Shown here: positions 1-7,545 of the stretch, piece by piece
Layout of the letters: each line of letters opens with the position of its first letter
How positions within the stretch are numbered: the stretch's first letter is position 1
Assembly (NCBI GenBank): GCA_035280425.1
Contig: DATEFW010000043.1
Location: 124,001-188,000, forward strand
Source of the DNA: QHXW01 sp035280425
GTDB taxonomy: Bacteria; Acidobacteriota; Terriglobia; Bryobacterales; Bryobacteraceae
Reading direction: 5' to 3'
Length of the DNA: 64,000 nucleotides
Position numbers and translations under genes: made by a program
The notes under the pieces: model-generated
Told to the model about the DNA's origin: nothing
The model's input: only the letters and a program-made list of their open reading frames with translations
The model's database searches: none

Positions 1-209
1 CGCGAGAGACGGCGCTGGGCTCGCTCTGCCACTACGTTTCGGGCGCGGATGCCGATAACTATCAGCCCGCCAATATTGCTTTCGATCTGCTGCCGCTTCT
101 CGACGAAGGGGCGCAGAAGAAGCTCCGGCACGATAAGAAAGCCCGCCACAGCGAAATCTGCCGGCGCGCGCTTGCGGCCATCGACGAGTACCTGCACGCC
201 CATGTCTGA
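1..209 (+). CDS. trmFO: TrmFO C-terminus (partial, cut by left edge)
   Basis: Reading frame 3 is open from the window edge to a TGA at 207-209 and encodes the last 68 residues of a protein. The stretch ETALGSLCHYVSGAD, then NYQPANIAFDLLPLL, then a basic helix, matches the C-terminal end of folate/FAD-dependent tRNA (uracil-54-C5) methyltransferase TrmFO (GidA-like small protein), which makes ribothymidine 54 in the T-loop of tRNAs. The stop overlaps the xerC start by 8 nt, so the two are probably co-translated. A trmFO-xerC order is also known in Firmicutes, which supports the call. The catalytic FAD-binding part lies outside the window. Confidence 0.8.
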   Translation, partial: RETALGSLCHYVSGADADNYQPANIAFDLLPLLDEGAQKKLRHDKKARHSEICRRALAAIDEYLHAHV

Positions 210-1092
210 ACTGTCGCGGCACATCGTGCGATTCGTGGAGGAGCTGAACCGGCGCAACGCGTCGCCACACACGATCGCAGCGTACGAATCCGATCTGCGG
301 CAGTTTGTCGATTATTTCTCGCCGCCGGGAACCGTGGCGCCGGCGCCCGCTGAATTCGACGTGCTGAAAATTCGTGAATGGATGGCATGGCTTTACGATC
401 AGAAGCTCGATGCGGTGTCGATCCGGCGGAAACTCGCCGCGCTGCGCATGTTTTTCCGTTTTTTGGTTCGCGAGGGCGTGGCGACGGTCAACGCGCCGCG
501 GCTGGTGCGCACGCCGCGCAGTCCGAAGAGGCTGCCGGAGGTGATGACGGCCGAACAGACGAATACGCTGCTCGATGGAGTCGCCGCGGGAAAGATCGAG
601 CGGCCGCACCCGGCGCGTGATCTGGCGATTCTCGAGCTGCTCTACGGCAGCGGGCTGCGCGTCAGCGAGCTGACCGGGCTGAACCTCGCGGATGTGGATC
701 GCGCTGAGCGGTGGCTGAAGGTGCGCGGTAAGGGGCGCAAAGAGCGGCAGGTGCCGTTTGGCTCAAAAGCCGCGGATGCGCTCGAACGGTATCTCGGGGA
801 ACGCAGCGACAGCGAATCCGCGCTGTTTCTCAATCATCGCGGCGGCCGTCTCACGGATCGCGGCGTGCGCGGGATTGTAAAACTCTATGCGACATTCGTC
901 GCGGGTGACTCCTCCATTCATCCGCACAGCTTCCGGCACGCGTTTGCGACACACCTGCTGGGCGCCGGTGCGGACTTGCGCTCCATTCAGGAACTGTTGG
1001 GACACGCGCGGCTCTCGACTACGCAGAAATACACGCAGGTTTCCCTGACGGATTTGATGGCGGTGTATGACAAGGCGCATCCGAAAGCTTAG
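202..1092 (+). CDS. xerC: Tyrosine recombinase XerC
   Basis: A 296-residue site-specific tyrosine recombinase of normal XerC length, expected to resolve chromosome dimers at dif with XerD. The N-terminal SAM-like DNA-binding domain covers about residues 1-95 and the catalytic domain 115-290. The active-site set is complete: R153 (GSGLRVSEL), K177 (RGKGRKERQ), H242 and R245 (HPHSFRHAF), H268 (LLGHARL) and nucleophile Y277 (TQKYTQ). I chose the ATG at 202, inside the trmFO end, because the frame upstream of it is trmFO coding sequence and Xer proteins begin with this helix. The trmFO neighbour favours housekeeping XerC over a phage or integron integrase. Confidence 0.93.
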   Translation: MSELSRHIVRFVEELNRRNASPHTIAAYESDLRQFVDYFSPPGTVAPAPAEFDVLKIREWMAWLYDQKLDAVSIRRKLAALRMFFRFLVREGVATVNAPRLVRTPRSPKRLPEVMTAEQTNTLLDGVAAGKIERPHPARDLAILELLYGSGLRVSELTGLNLADVDRAERWLKVRGKGRKERQVPFGSKAADALERYLGERSDSESALFLNHRGGRLTDRGVRGIVKLYATFVAGDSSIHPHSFRHAFATHLLGAGADLRSIQELLGHARLSTTQKYTQVSLTDLMAVYDKAHPKA

Positions 1093-1115
1093 AGCGTGCC
1101 GGCCAAGGCCAGGCG

Positions 1116-2486
1116 CTACTTCCCGTACTCCTCGAAAAAATGCGCGATGGTCATGATCCCCTTGTAAAAATTCTCGAGCGAGTATTTTTCGTTGGGCGAA
1201 TGCAAACCGTCATCGGGGAGCCCGAAGCCCATGAGCACCGTGGGAATCCCCAGGTGCGAAGCGAAATCGCCGACCACCGGAATGGACGCGCCATCGCGGA
1301 TGAACACCGTCGGTTTACCGAAAACTTCGCTGAAGGCGCGCGCCGCCACGGCAATCGCGGGATGATCAGGATTTACCACCACCGCCGGCGAAGCGCTCAG
1401 CACGCGGACATCGAGCTGGATGCCGCGCGGTGCGTATTTCTTCGTGAACTGGCGAAAGGAAGCGATGATTTTCTCAGGATCTTGCCGGGGGACGAGGCGA
1501 AAGCTGACCTTGGCGGTGGCTTTGGCGGGGATCACAGTTTTCTGTCCCGCGCCGGTAAAGCCTCCAGCGATGCCGTGCACTTCAAAAGTGGGCCGCGCCC
1601 AGAGCCGCTCGAACACGGAATACTTTGTCTCGCCCGTCAGTTTCTTTGACCCCACTTCGTTTCTGAGAAATTCCTTCTCGTTGAACGGAAGCCGGGCCCA
1701 GCTTTCTTTTTCGGCGGGCGCGGGCGGCTCGACGTCCTCATAAACGCCCGGCACTTTGATTTCGCCGCGCGAATTTTTCACCTTGCCGAGCAACTCGATC
1801 AACCCGAACACTGGATTGGGCGCAACGCCGCCGTAAAGCCCCGAATGCAGATCGCGCGCGGCGCCGGAGGCTTCGACTTCGAAATAGACCAGGCCGCGCA
1901 GGCCGATGGTGAGCGTGGGAATGCCCGGCGCGTAAAGAGCGGTGTCGGAGACCAGCGCCACATCGGCCTTGAGTTTCTGCGGGTTCGAAGCGACATATTT
2001 GGCGATGGATTCGCCGCCGATTTCCTCTTCGCCTTCAATCAGGAATTTGAGATTCAGCGGCAGCGAGCCGTGCACCGCGCGCAACGATTCGACGGCTTTC
2101 AGATGCATGTACATCTGGCCTTTGTCGTCGGCTGTGCCGCGTCCGTAGATGCTGCCGTTGCGCACTGTAGGCTCAAAAGGCGGCGTTTCCCATGACTCCA
2201 GCGGATCGGCCGGCTGTACGTCGTAATGGCCATAGCACAGAACGGTCGGTTTTCCGGAAGCATGCAGCCAGTCGGCGTAAACCAACGGATGCTTGTCGGT
2301 TGAAATGATTTCGACGTTCTCCAGGCCAAGGGCGCCTAGCGATTCCGCCACGAATTCTGCCGCGCGCTCGACGTCGCCACGGTGCTCAGGCAGTGTGCTG
2401 ATGCTCGGGATGCGGAGAAAAGTTTTTAGCTCGTCGAGAAACCGCGCTTCGTTACTGCGGACGAATGCGTCCGTTGCCGCCGACAT
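1116..2486 (-). CDS. M20-family metallodipeptidase
   Basis: A 456-residue cytoplasmic zinc peptidase of the M20 (CNDP-like) family that cleaves dipeptides or related amide bonds. Metal and catalytic motifs are in order: GHYDVQP (H87, D89), GRGTADDKGQ with bridging Asp about 120, EGEEEIGGES with the general-base Glu about 153-154, the lid-domain HSGLYGG, and a C-terminal LHSPNE His ligand. No signal peptide is visible. It converges on xerC with 23 nt between stops. The substrate cannot be named from sequence; a plain dipeptidase is most likely. The length is normal for the dipeptidase branch. Confidence 0.88.
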   Translation of the reverse strand: MSAATDAFVRSNEARFLDELKTFLRIPSISTLPEHRGDVERAAEFVAESLGALGLENVEIISTDKHPLVYADWLHASGKPTVLCYGHYDVQPADPLESWETPPFEPTVRNGSIYGRGTADDKGQMYMHLKAVESLRAVHGSLPLNLKFLIEGEEEIGGESIAKYVASNPQKLKADVALVSDTALYAPGIPTLTIGLRGLVYFEVEASGAARDLHSGLYGGVAPNPVFGLIELLGKVKNSRGEIKVPGVYEDVEPPAPAEKESWARLPFNEKEFLRNEVGSKKLTGETKYSVFERLWARPTFEVHGIAGGFTGAGQKTVIPAKATAKVSFRLVPRQDPEKIIASFRQFTKKYAPRGIQLDVRVLSASPAVVVNPDHPAIAVAARAFSEVFGKPTVFIRDGASIPVVGDFASHLGIPTVLMGFGLPDDGLHSPNEKYSLENFYKGIMTIAHFFEEYGK

Positions 2487-2510
2487 GATTTGACCTGGGG
2501 AGAACCCTAA

Positions 2511-2912
2511 TTATAGTGCTGCGTGAGCGACTTGCGCGCGAGGTTCGAGCCGGGTACAGGCGTTGGCGAGAATGCGCTGAACCTCGGAAGCGGCGAAGGG
2601 CTGGGCGATCAGGTCATACGCGCCCAGATTCAGCGCTTCGGCCCAGAAGCGCGCGTCCGCGCGCGAGTCCGTGACGATCACTTCCGAACCGGCCAAAGCT
2701 TGTTGCCGCACCATGTTCAACACGTCGATCCATTTTCCATCGGGGAGTGAGGCCTCTGTCAGGACCACTTGATAATGTTCCTCCAGAAGAGCCGCGCGTG
2801 CATGCGCGAGATCGGGCACATGGTCCAAGGCGACCGAAAGCGAACCGATCATCCGGGAGAGCAGTATCGCATCGTCATGATGCGGGGACACAAACAGCAC
2901 TCTCGATCTCAT
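2511..2912 (-). CDS. Receiver-like protein lacking the phosphoacceptor Asp
   Basis: A 133-residue single-domain protein with the fold pattern of a response-regulator receiver. An acidic pair (D13, D14) follows strand 1, strand 3 ends in VVLTEASLPDG, T81 follows VIV, and a QPF segment occupies the usual KPF place. The phosphoacceptor Asp is replaced by Glu (E53) and the conserved Lys by Gln (Q104), so canonical phosphorylation is unlikely. I chose the ATG at 2912 because it puts strand 1 (RVLFVS) at the N-terminus; an in-frame ATG 51 nt upstream is also possible. No output domain or kinase is adjacent. It is either a pseudo-receiver or a constitutively active mimic. Confidence 0.65.
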   Translation of the reverse strand: MRSRVLFVSPHHDDAILLSRMIGSLSVALDHVPDLAHARAALLEEHYQVVLTEASLPDGKWIDVLNMVRQQALAGSEVIVTDSRADARFWAEALNLGAYDLIAQPFAASEVQRILANACTRLEPRAQVAHAAL

Positions 2913-3006
2913 GTGGGTTTTCGCCTCTGAGATAAAGGTAGACCTGAAGCCAGGTTGTTTCAAGATAATTTCACACTACAACCAAGTTACGAGAGGTATA
3001 CGAGTG

Positions 3007-3555
3007 TTACCCGGCACGCTCCGGTTTCATCGCGGCAACGTAATTGAGATTGCGATACAGCTGGTTATAATCGAGGCCGAATCCAATCACGAAATGATCG
3101 GGAATCTCGAAACAACGGTATTCTACTGGCACCTGCACGATACGGCGCGAGTTCCGGTCGAGGAACGTACATACCGCCAAAGAGTTAGGCCCGCGGCTGG
3201 AAAGTGTCTGTAGTAGATAACGCAGTGTAAAGCCAGTATCCACGATGTCTTCCACGAGGAGCACATCCTCGCCTTCAATTGAGTCGTCGAGATCTTTTGC
3301 GATGCGCACCAGGCCGGGAGCTCCGCTCTTGTTGGAAAAACTGGAGATAGCCAAAAAGTCGATCTTGAGCGGAATCGAAATACGCCGCGCCAGCTCGGCC
3401 AGAAAAAAGACCGAGCCTTTGAGCACGCCGATCAACTTCAAGTTTTTATCTTTGTAACGCTGCGAAATATCCCCGGCGACCTCGGTGATACGCTGCTCGA
3501 TCTGCTCCTGGGTGAAAAGAACCCGGTCCACGCCCGGAGGCAGCTCCGCTATCAT
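3007..3555 (-). CDS. hpt: Hypoxanthine phosphoribosyltransferase
   Basis: A 182-residue purine-salvage enzyme that makes IMP (and usually GMP) from hypoxanthine or guanine and PRPP. The PRPP-binding signature VLLVEDIVDTGFTL lies at residues 98-111, preceded by LIGVLKGSVFF with the Gly-Lys loop, and followed by the purine-binding segment FEIPDHFVIGFGLDYN. Length and domain order are typical. The start ATG overlaps the stop of the upstream cytidylate-kinase-like gene by 4 nt (ATGA), so the two form an operon and are probably translationally coupled. This hints that the upstream gene also deals with nucleotides. Confidence 0.95.
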   Translation of the reverse strand: MIAELPPGVDRVLFTQEQIEQRITEVAGDISQRYKDKNLKLIGVLKGSVFFLAELARRISIPLKIDFLAISSFSNKSGAPGLVRIAKDLDDSIEGEDVLLVEDIVDTGFTLRYLLQTLSSRGPNSLAVCTFLDRNSRRIVQVPVEYRCFEIPDHFVIGFGLDYNQLYRNLNYVAAMKPERAG

Positions 3556-4502
3556 ACCTTTACGGCCCGTTCAGCCAAGCCGTACTTGAAGATCAGGTTT
3601 TCAAAGTCTTTCTGATAAAAGACCTGGATGTTGACGTGCGGATAAACCTCACGCAGCAGCTTCACCTTGCGGTTCTTGCGGGTAACAAGCGACTGCTTCA
3701 TGGTAGTTAACTCGACGTACAGATCAAACTCAGGGAGGTAAAAATCCGGCGTGAAGGCTTCCGCTACTTTGCCGTCGCGGTCCCATTGAATCGGGAAACT
3801 GCGCGGCTCGTATTCCCAGGCGATCCGGTAGAAATCCAGCAGGTTGGCAAAGATTTCCTCGCTGGGGTGAGCAAACGATTTTCTCGGCAGTGCGATTTTA
3901 TCCGGCGGCACGATCCCGTGTTTCGACAGGCGCAGCCGGCAGCGAAACTGAAGCTGGGCTTCGGCCGCGGCAGATAGAAAACCTTGCTCGATTAAGCCCG
4001 CCGAGCGGGCCGCATTGATAACCAGTTCGGCAATCTGTTCCGGCTCCAGCTGTTCGGCGTTCAGGATCAGATCGAACAGGTGCGCCGGCAGGCCGGCCTG
4101 GCCGAAGCGCTGCTTGCGCTGGGCCCGCTGGCGGTTCTCCATCTCACGGATGGCCTGGCGCGCCGCGGGACGCTCCAGGCGCTCGTCGAGCATGACGTTG
4201 CCGACACGAACCGCGTCCGGCGCTACGATGTGCACGCGCAGCATGCCCGGCAGTAATTTCGCAAGTAATTCCAGGCCATCGCCACACACGACCAGGTGGT
4301 GGTTGGTCGCGAGGCGGGCCACGATGGAGGCGATGAGATCGAGATAGGCTTTATCGGGAACATTCTGCAGCGCGAATTCCTGATCGACCAGCCCGGCAAT
4401 TCGGGACGCAGTCACCAGCTCGAACTCCAGGCGGTGCGCCGTGATGCGCGCCACTTCCTCGAACCGGCAGCCGGGTTGTCCGGAAACGGCGATCAGACCC
4501 AT
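3552..4502 (-). CDS. Cytidylate-kinase-like protein with C-terminal PD-(D/E)XK-like domain
   Basis: A 316-residue protein. Residues 1 to about 175 resemble the cytidylate kinase-like family: an N-terminal strand, a glycine loop (SGQPGCRFEEVA), an LVVCGDG strand and an arginine-rich lid with RQAIREMENRQRAQRKQRFG. The glycine loop lacks the usual GK[ST], so kinase activity is doubtful. From about residue 175 a second region contains FTPDFYLPEFDLYVELTTMK and then a basic helix and VNIQVFY, the spacing expected of a PD-(D/E)XK nuclease-like core. The pairing of domains is inferred from motifs only. The gene overlaps hpt by 4 nt, which suggests a shared role in nucleotide metabolism or nucleic acid turnover. 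Confidence 0.6.
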   Translation of the reverse strand: MGLIAVSGQPGCRFEEVARITAHRLEFELVTASRIAGLVDQEFALQNVPDKAYLDLIASIVARLATNHHLVVCGDGLELLAKLLPGMLRVHIVAPDAVRVGNVMLDERLERPAARQAIREMENRQRAQRKQRFGQAGLPAHLFDLILNAEQLEPEQIAELVINAARSAGLIEQGFLSAAAEAQLQFRCRLRLSKHGIVPPDKIALPRKSFAHPSEEIFANLLDFYRIAWEYEPRSFPIQWDRDGKVAEAFTPDFYLPEFDLYVELTTMKQSLVTRKNRKVKLLREVYPHVNIQVFYQKDFENLIFKYGLAERAVKV

Positions 4503-4606
4503 CTCATCTTGCCCATGATATCGTACCCGGCGATACTGTCCTGGAAATTTTCACGGCAAGATGGAAATGAGAAGCGCAGCAGCTTTGCCCGATTTTTTTT
4601 CGCCCG

Positions 4607-5056
4607 CTAGGGTTTTTCCGAGCGCGCCTCGCCGCGCTTGATCTGCGCCCGCCGGCGGCCCTTCGTCAGGTTGTCGGCTGCTTTTTGCCTGGCCTGCTCG
4701 CTGGGCTCGATCTGGTTAATTATCTCGGTGGCGCCGGCGGCGCGAGCCAGCCGGGTCGCCACTCCCTTGTGCTGCAGGACGTTCGTCGTTCCGGTGATGG
4801 TGGCGCGCCCGCCCTGCACATGAACCTCGAACTTATCTGCCGCGATTTTCGATTGGCCGAAACGCGCGCGGATCTCCTTTTCGATCTCCGCGTCGGTTTG
4901 CGCCGTATTGGCGCCGGCCGCGCGGTTACGGGCGGCTGAGTTTTGCTTGGTTGCTTTCTTGCTCGTCGATGCCGGCTTGGCGGCCGGCGGTGTCTGGCTT
5001 AGGCCTGCGAATGCAGCGAAAAAGACCAGGGCGGGAATCCAACGAAACTTCGTCAT
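4607..5056 (-). CDS. Secreted BON-domain protein
   Basis: A 149-residue exported protein. Residues 1-20 form a signal peptide (basic MTKFR, then a hydrophobic stretch ending at LSQ). A low-complexity Ala/Lys/Thr linker follows, and then one BON domain at about residues 55-115, seen in DAEIEKEIRARFG, the glycine turn VQGGRATITG and the end NVLQHKGVATRLARAAGATEIINQI. BON domains bind phospholipid or envelope partners. The tail is very basic. The longer open frame upstream, to 6334, is antisense to the S41 protease and is not coding; the ATG at 5056 gives the signal peptide. It is divergent from the S41 gene. Confidence 0.8.
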   Translation of the reverse strand: MTKFRWIPALVFFAAFAGLSQTPPAAKPASTSKKATKQNSAARNRAAGANTAQTDAEIEKEIRARFGQSKIAADKFEVHVQGGRATITGTTNVLQHKGVATRLARAAGATEIINQIEPSEQARQKAADNLTKGRRRAQIKRGEARSEKP

Positions 5057-5119
5057 GTTTCCGCTCCTGTTTTGGCTGGAACTTTTACTGTAACACGCTG
5101 GGGTTTTCTCCAGCATTGC

Positions 5120-5125
5120 TAGAAT
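5120..5125 (+). promoter_or_regulatory. Possible -10 element for a leaderless S41 mRNA
   Basis: TAGAAT (5 of 6 matches to TATAAT) ends 6 nt before the TTG start at 5132, so transcription would begin on or next to the start codon. There is no Shine-Dalgarno sequence in between. The -35 region is poor, so this is only suggestive. Confidence 0.35.
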
Positions 5126-5131
5126 CGAAAA

Positions 5132-6412
5132 TTGAACCGCTCGCGGATTATCCTCGTCGCGCTGGCGTCGGCAACGCTCGCCCTCAGCCAGTCCAAAAAC
5201 GAACCACCTCTCACGTCCCGTGAAAAACAGCTCAACATCGAATCGTTCGAGCTCGTCTGGTCGACCGTTCGCGATCAGTACTGGGACCCGCAATTCGGAG
5301 GTCTTAACTGGCAGGCGGTGCACGACCAGTTGCGCCCTGAAATTGAGCGCGCCGCGACGCAGTCGCGCGCCCGCGCCGTGATGACCGAGATGGTCGAACG
5401 TCTGGGAAAATCGCATTTCGCCATTATTCCGGCAGATCTGTTCGGCGACCTGGAATCCGGCGGGTCGGGCACAGGCGTTACGGGCCTGGATGTGCGGGTG
5501 CTCGACGGCCACGCGATCGTAACCACGGCCGAAGCGCCTGCCGGCGATGTCCACCCCGGGTGGGAAATCCTCGCCATCGATAGCGTCCCTCTTGCGCCTT
5601 CGCTCGCGAAAGTTGCCGCGCTCTATAAAAACTCGACCACCCGCGCCTTGTATCTCGCCCGGTCGGTTTTTATGAAACTGGCAGGGCCGGTGGGGAGCAG
5701 AGTTCGCGTCGAGTTTCTCAACGGCCGCGATCAACGCGAGACGAAAGAGCTCGAACGCGTCACGCCGCCGGGCCAACCGGCGCATTTCGGCTATCTGCCC
5801 ACCACCTACGTCCGGTTCCGGTCGCGCCAGATTCGGGATGACATCGGCTATCTGACCTTCAACTATTTTCTCGACCCCGCGCGCCTCATGCCCTTGTTCG
5901 GCGATTTCGTGCAGTCCTGTGCAAAATGCAGCGGGCTGATCATCGACCTTCGCGGGAATCCCGGCGGCCTCGGCATCATGGCTATGGGGATGGCCGGCTG
6001 GTTTTTCGATAAACCCGATCTGCGTCTTGGCACGATGCACACACGCCAGGCGCCGCTTAACTTTGTGGTGAATCCGCGCTTCCCAACGTACCGGGGGCGC
6101 GTGGCCATCCTGATCGATGGCGCGACCGGTTCCACATCTGAAGTTTTCGCCGGCGGCATGAAAGACCTGGGCCGCGCGCGCATTTTCGGCGCCCGCAGCG
6201 CGGGCGCGGCGCTGCCCTCTGCCATCGACAAACTCCCCAACGGCGACTCCTTCCAGCATGCGCTGGCGGATTACATCTCCGAAGGCGGGAAGTCGCTCGA
6301 AGGCATCGGCGTAATTCCGGATGTCGACGTGCATCTCACGCGCGACGCTCTGTTGGCCGGCCGTGACCCGGTTCTCGATGCCGCGATAGAATGGATCAAC
6401 GCGCAGAAATAG
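5132..6412 (+). CDS. Exported S41-family (C-terminal-processing-like) peptidase
   Basis: A 426-residue envelope protein with an N-terminal signal peptide (MNRSRIILVALASATLALSQ). It has an N-terminal helical domain (about 30-100), a divergent PDZ-like region (about 110-190) and an S41 peptidase core (about 215-400), with GYLTFNYF, LIIDLRGNPGG, and the nucleophile segment GATGSTSEVFAGG near residue 330-342. The Lys of the Ser-Lys dyad expected about 25 residues later is not obvious: the segment reads GARSAGAALPS. It may therefore use another S41 subtype mechanism or be weakly active. The start is a TTG, chosen because it begins a clean signal peptide; no ATG lies nearby. Confidence 0.82.
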   Translation: MNRSRIILVALASATLALSQSKNEPPLTSREKQLNIESFELVWSTVRDQYWDPQFGGLNWQAVHDQLRPEIERAATQSRARAVMTEMVERLGKSHFAIIPADLFGDLESGGSGTGVTGLDVRVLDGHAIVTTAEAPAGDVHPGWEILAIDSVPLAPSLAKVAALYKNSTTRALYLARSVFMKLAGPVGSRVRVEFLNGRDQRETKELERVTPPGQPAHFGYLPTTYVRFRSRQIRDDIGYLTFNYFLDPARLMPLFGDFVQSCAKCSGLIIDLRGNPGGLGIMAMGMAGWFFDKPDLRLGTMHTRQAPLNFVVNPRFPTYRGRVAILIDGATGSTSEVFAGGMKDLGRARIFGARSAGAALPSAIDKLPNGDSFQHALADYISEGGKSLEGIGVIPDVDVHLTRDALLAGRDPVLDAAIEWINAQK

Positions 6413-6447
6413 CCCGCGCGCTGGTGTAAGCGGGCAGGAGGAGTTTC

Positions 6448-7224
6448 ATGCAAGTTCGTCACGGTTTGACGCAGGTTGCGGTGCTGGCCGCGCTGTTATC
6501 TCCGGCGTACATCGTTCAGGCCGATGAGCTTCCCAAGGCCGAAGAAATTCTCGACAAGTTCATCGAAGTCACCGGCGGTAAAGCCGCTTACGAAAAGGTT
6601 CACAACGAGACGTGGACCGGCACGTTCGAATTTGTGGGCAAGGGCATCAAAGGCAAGGCTACGTCTTATCGCGCGGAACCGAACCTGTCGGTAACGACGA
6701 TCGATCTGGAAGGCATAGGAACGATTACCGAAGGTACCGACGGCGAAACGGCGTGGACCAACTCGGCCATGCAGGGGCCGCGCATTAAACTGGGGGATGA
6801 AAGAGCCATCGCCATGCGCGAAGCCACGTTCCGCGGGCCGCTCATGTGGCGCAAGCTGTTCAACAAGGCCGAAATGGCAGGCGAGGAAACCGTGGATGGC
6901 CAGCCCTGCTACAAGGTGATTCTCACGCCTGCTGAAGGCAAGCCCCAGACCGAGTACTATGACAAAAAATCGAACCTGATGGTGAAAATGATGATGACGC
7001 TCGCCAGTCCCATGGGCGAAATTCCCGCCGAGACCACGCTGAGCGACTACAAAGCAGAGAGCGGCTTACTCTACCCTCACACCGTGCGCCAGAAGGCCAT
7101 GGGCCAGGAGTTCCTGGTCACCATCGACAGCGTCAAATACAACGTGGATATGCCCAAAGACCGCTTTGATCTTCCGGCCGAGATCAAAGCGCTCAAAACC
7201 GGTCCGCCGTCGAAACAGCCTTAA
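6448..7224 (+). CDS. Periplasmic LolA-fold / outer-membrane lipoprotein-sorting-like protein
   Basis: A 258-residue exported protein with a signal peptide of about 25 residues (cleavage near VQADE). The mature part starts LPKAEEILDKFIEVTGGKAAYEKV, the usual beginning of acidobacterial outer-membrane lipoprotein-sorting-like (LolA/LolB-type half-barrel) proteins. Alternating strands follow: WTGTFEFVG, TEGTDGETAWTN, CYKVILTPAEGK, TEYYDKKSNLMVKM. The start has a good Shine-Dalgarno (GGAGGAG, 5 nt before ATG). It probably binds a hydrophobic ligand in the periplasm; the ligand is unknown. It lies 35 nt downstream of the S41 protease on the same strand. Confidence 0.7.
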   Translation: MQVRHGLTQVAVLAALLSPAYIVQADELPKAEEILDKFIEVTGGKAAYEKVHNETWTGTFEFVGKGIKGKATSYRAEPNLSVTTIDLEGIGTITEGTDGETAWTNSAMQGPRIKLGDERAIAMREATFRGPLMWRKLFNKAEMAGEETVDGQPCYKVILTPAEGKPQTEYYDKKSNLMVKMMMTLASPMGEIPAETTLSDYKAESGLLYPHTVRQKAMGQEFLVTIDSVKYNVDMPKDRFDLPAEIKALKTGPPSKQP

Positions 7225-7415
7225 CGGCTGTCGCCGTCGTGATCCACATCTCCCGACGAGCTGGACTTGAGCGCGGCCTTGGCGGCATCGCTCAACTGCA
7301 CGGTATCCTGCTGGTGCGCGGCAGGCGCATGGGTGTGTCTGTTTTCCGGCTTATTTGCAGGCACTTGCGCGCTGGTGTGGTGGACACCGGGGCTGTGGCT
7401 CACGGGAGCGGTCAT
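7221..7415 (-). CDS. Small hypothetical protein with DTVQLSDAAKAAL motif
   Basis: A 64-residue polar, His- and Ala-rich protein with no signal peptide or membrane segment. A GAGAGGAA ribosome-binding site about 8 nt before the ATG supports translation. The segment DTVQLSDAAKAALKSS near residues 37-52 looks like short motifs found in FlgM-like and other small bacterial proteins of unknown role, but the resemblance is too short for a function. Its stop overlaps the convergent LolA-like gene by 4 nt. Confidence 0.45.
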   Translation of the reverse strand: MTAPVSHSPGVHHTSAQVPANKPENRHTHAPAAHQQDTVQLSDAAKAALKSSSSGDVDHDGDSR

Positions 7416-7503
7416 GTGAGGGTTCCTCTCATCTCACTTATCGGCGCAATTCCTGCACATTTCTAGTATTTTTCTCACAGTGTGTCCCCGCGCCCGAACT
7501 CGA

Positions 7504-7537
7504 TATAATTTCAGTGGATTTCATTCATTTTAAGGAG
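7504..7537 (+). promoter_or_regulatory. mdh -10 box and ribosome-binding site
   Basis: A perfect TATAAT (7504-7509) lies 36 nt before the mdh start, with an AAGGAG Shine-Dalgarno (7532-7537) spaced 8 nt from the TTG at 7546. No good -35 is seen at 16-18 nt. The Shine-Dalgarno decides the TTG start. Confidence 0.5.
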
Positions 7538-7545
7538 CTTTCCCG

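Noticed and set aside
202..1092. Phage or integrative-element integrase
   Set aside because: The trmFO neighbour, overlap and standard length identify housekeeping XerC; no attachment-site repeats or element genes are near.
5057..6334. Long minus-strand frame extending the BON-domain protein upstream by 426 codons
   Set aside because: It is antisense to the S41 peptidase, is rich in Arg/His/Ala as expected for a GC-rich shadow frame, and has no domain. The real protein begins at the signal peptide at 5056.
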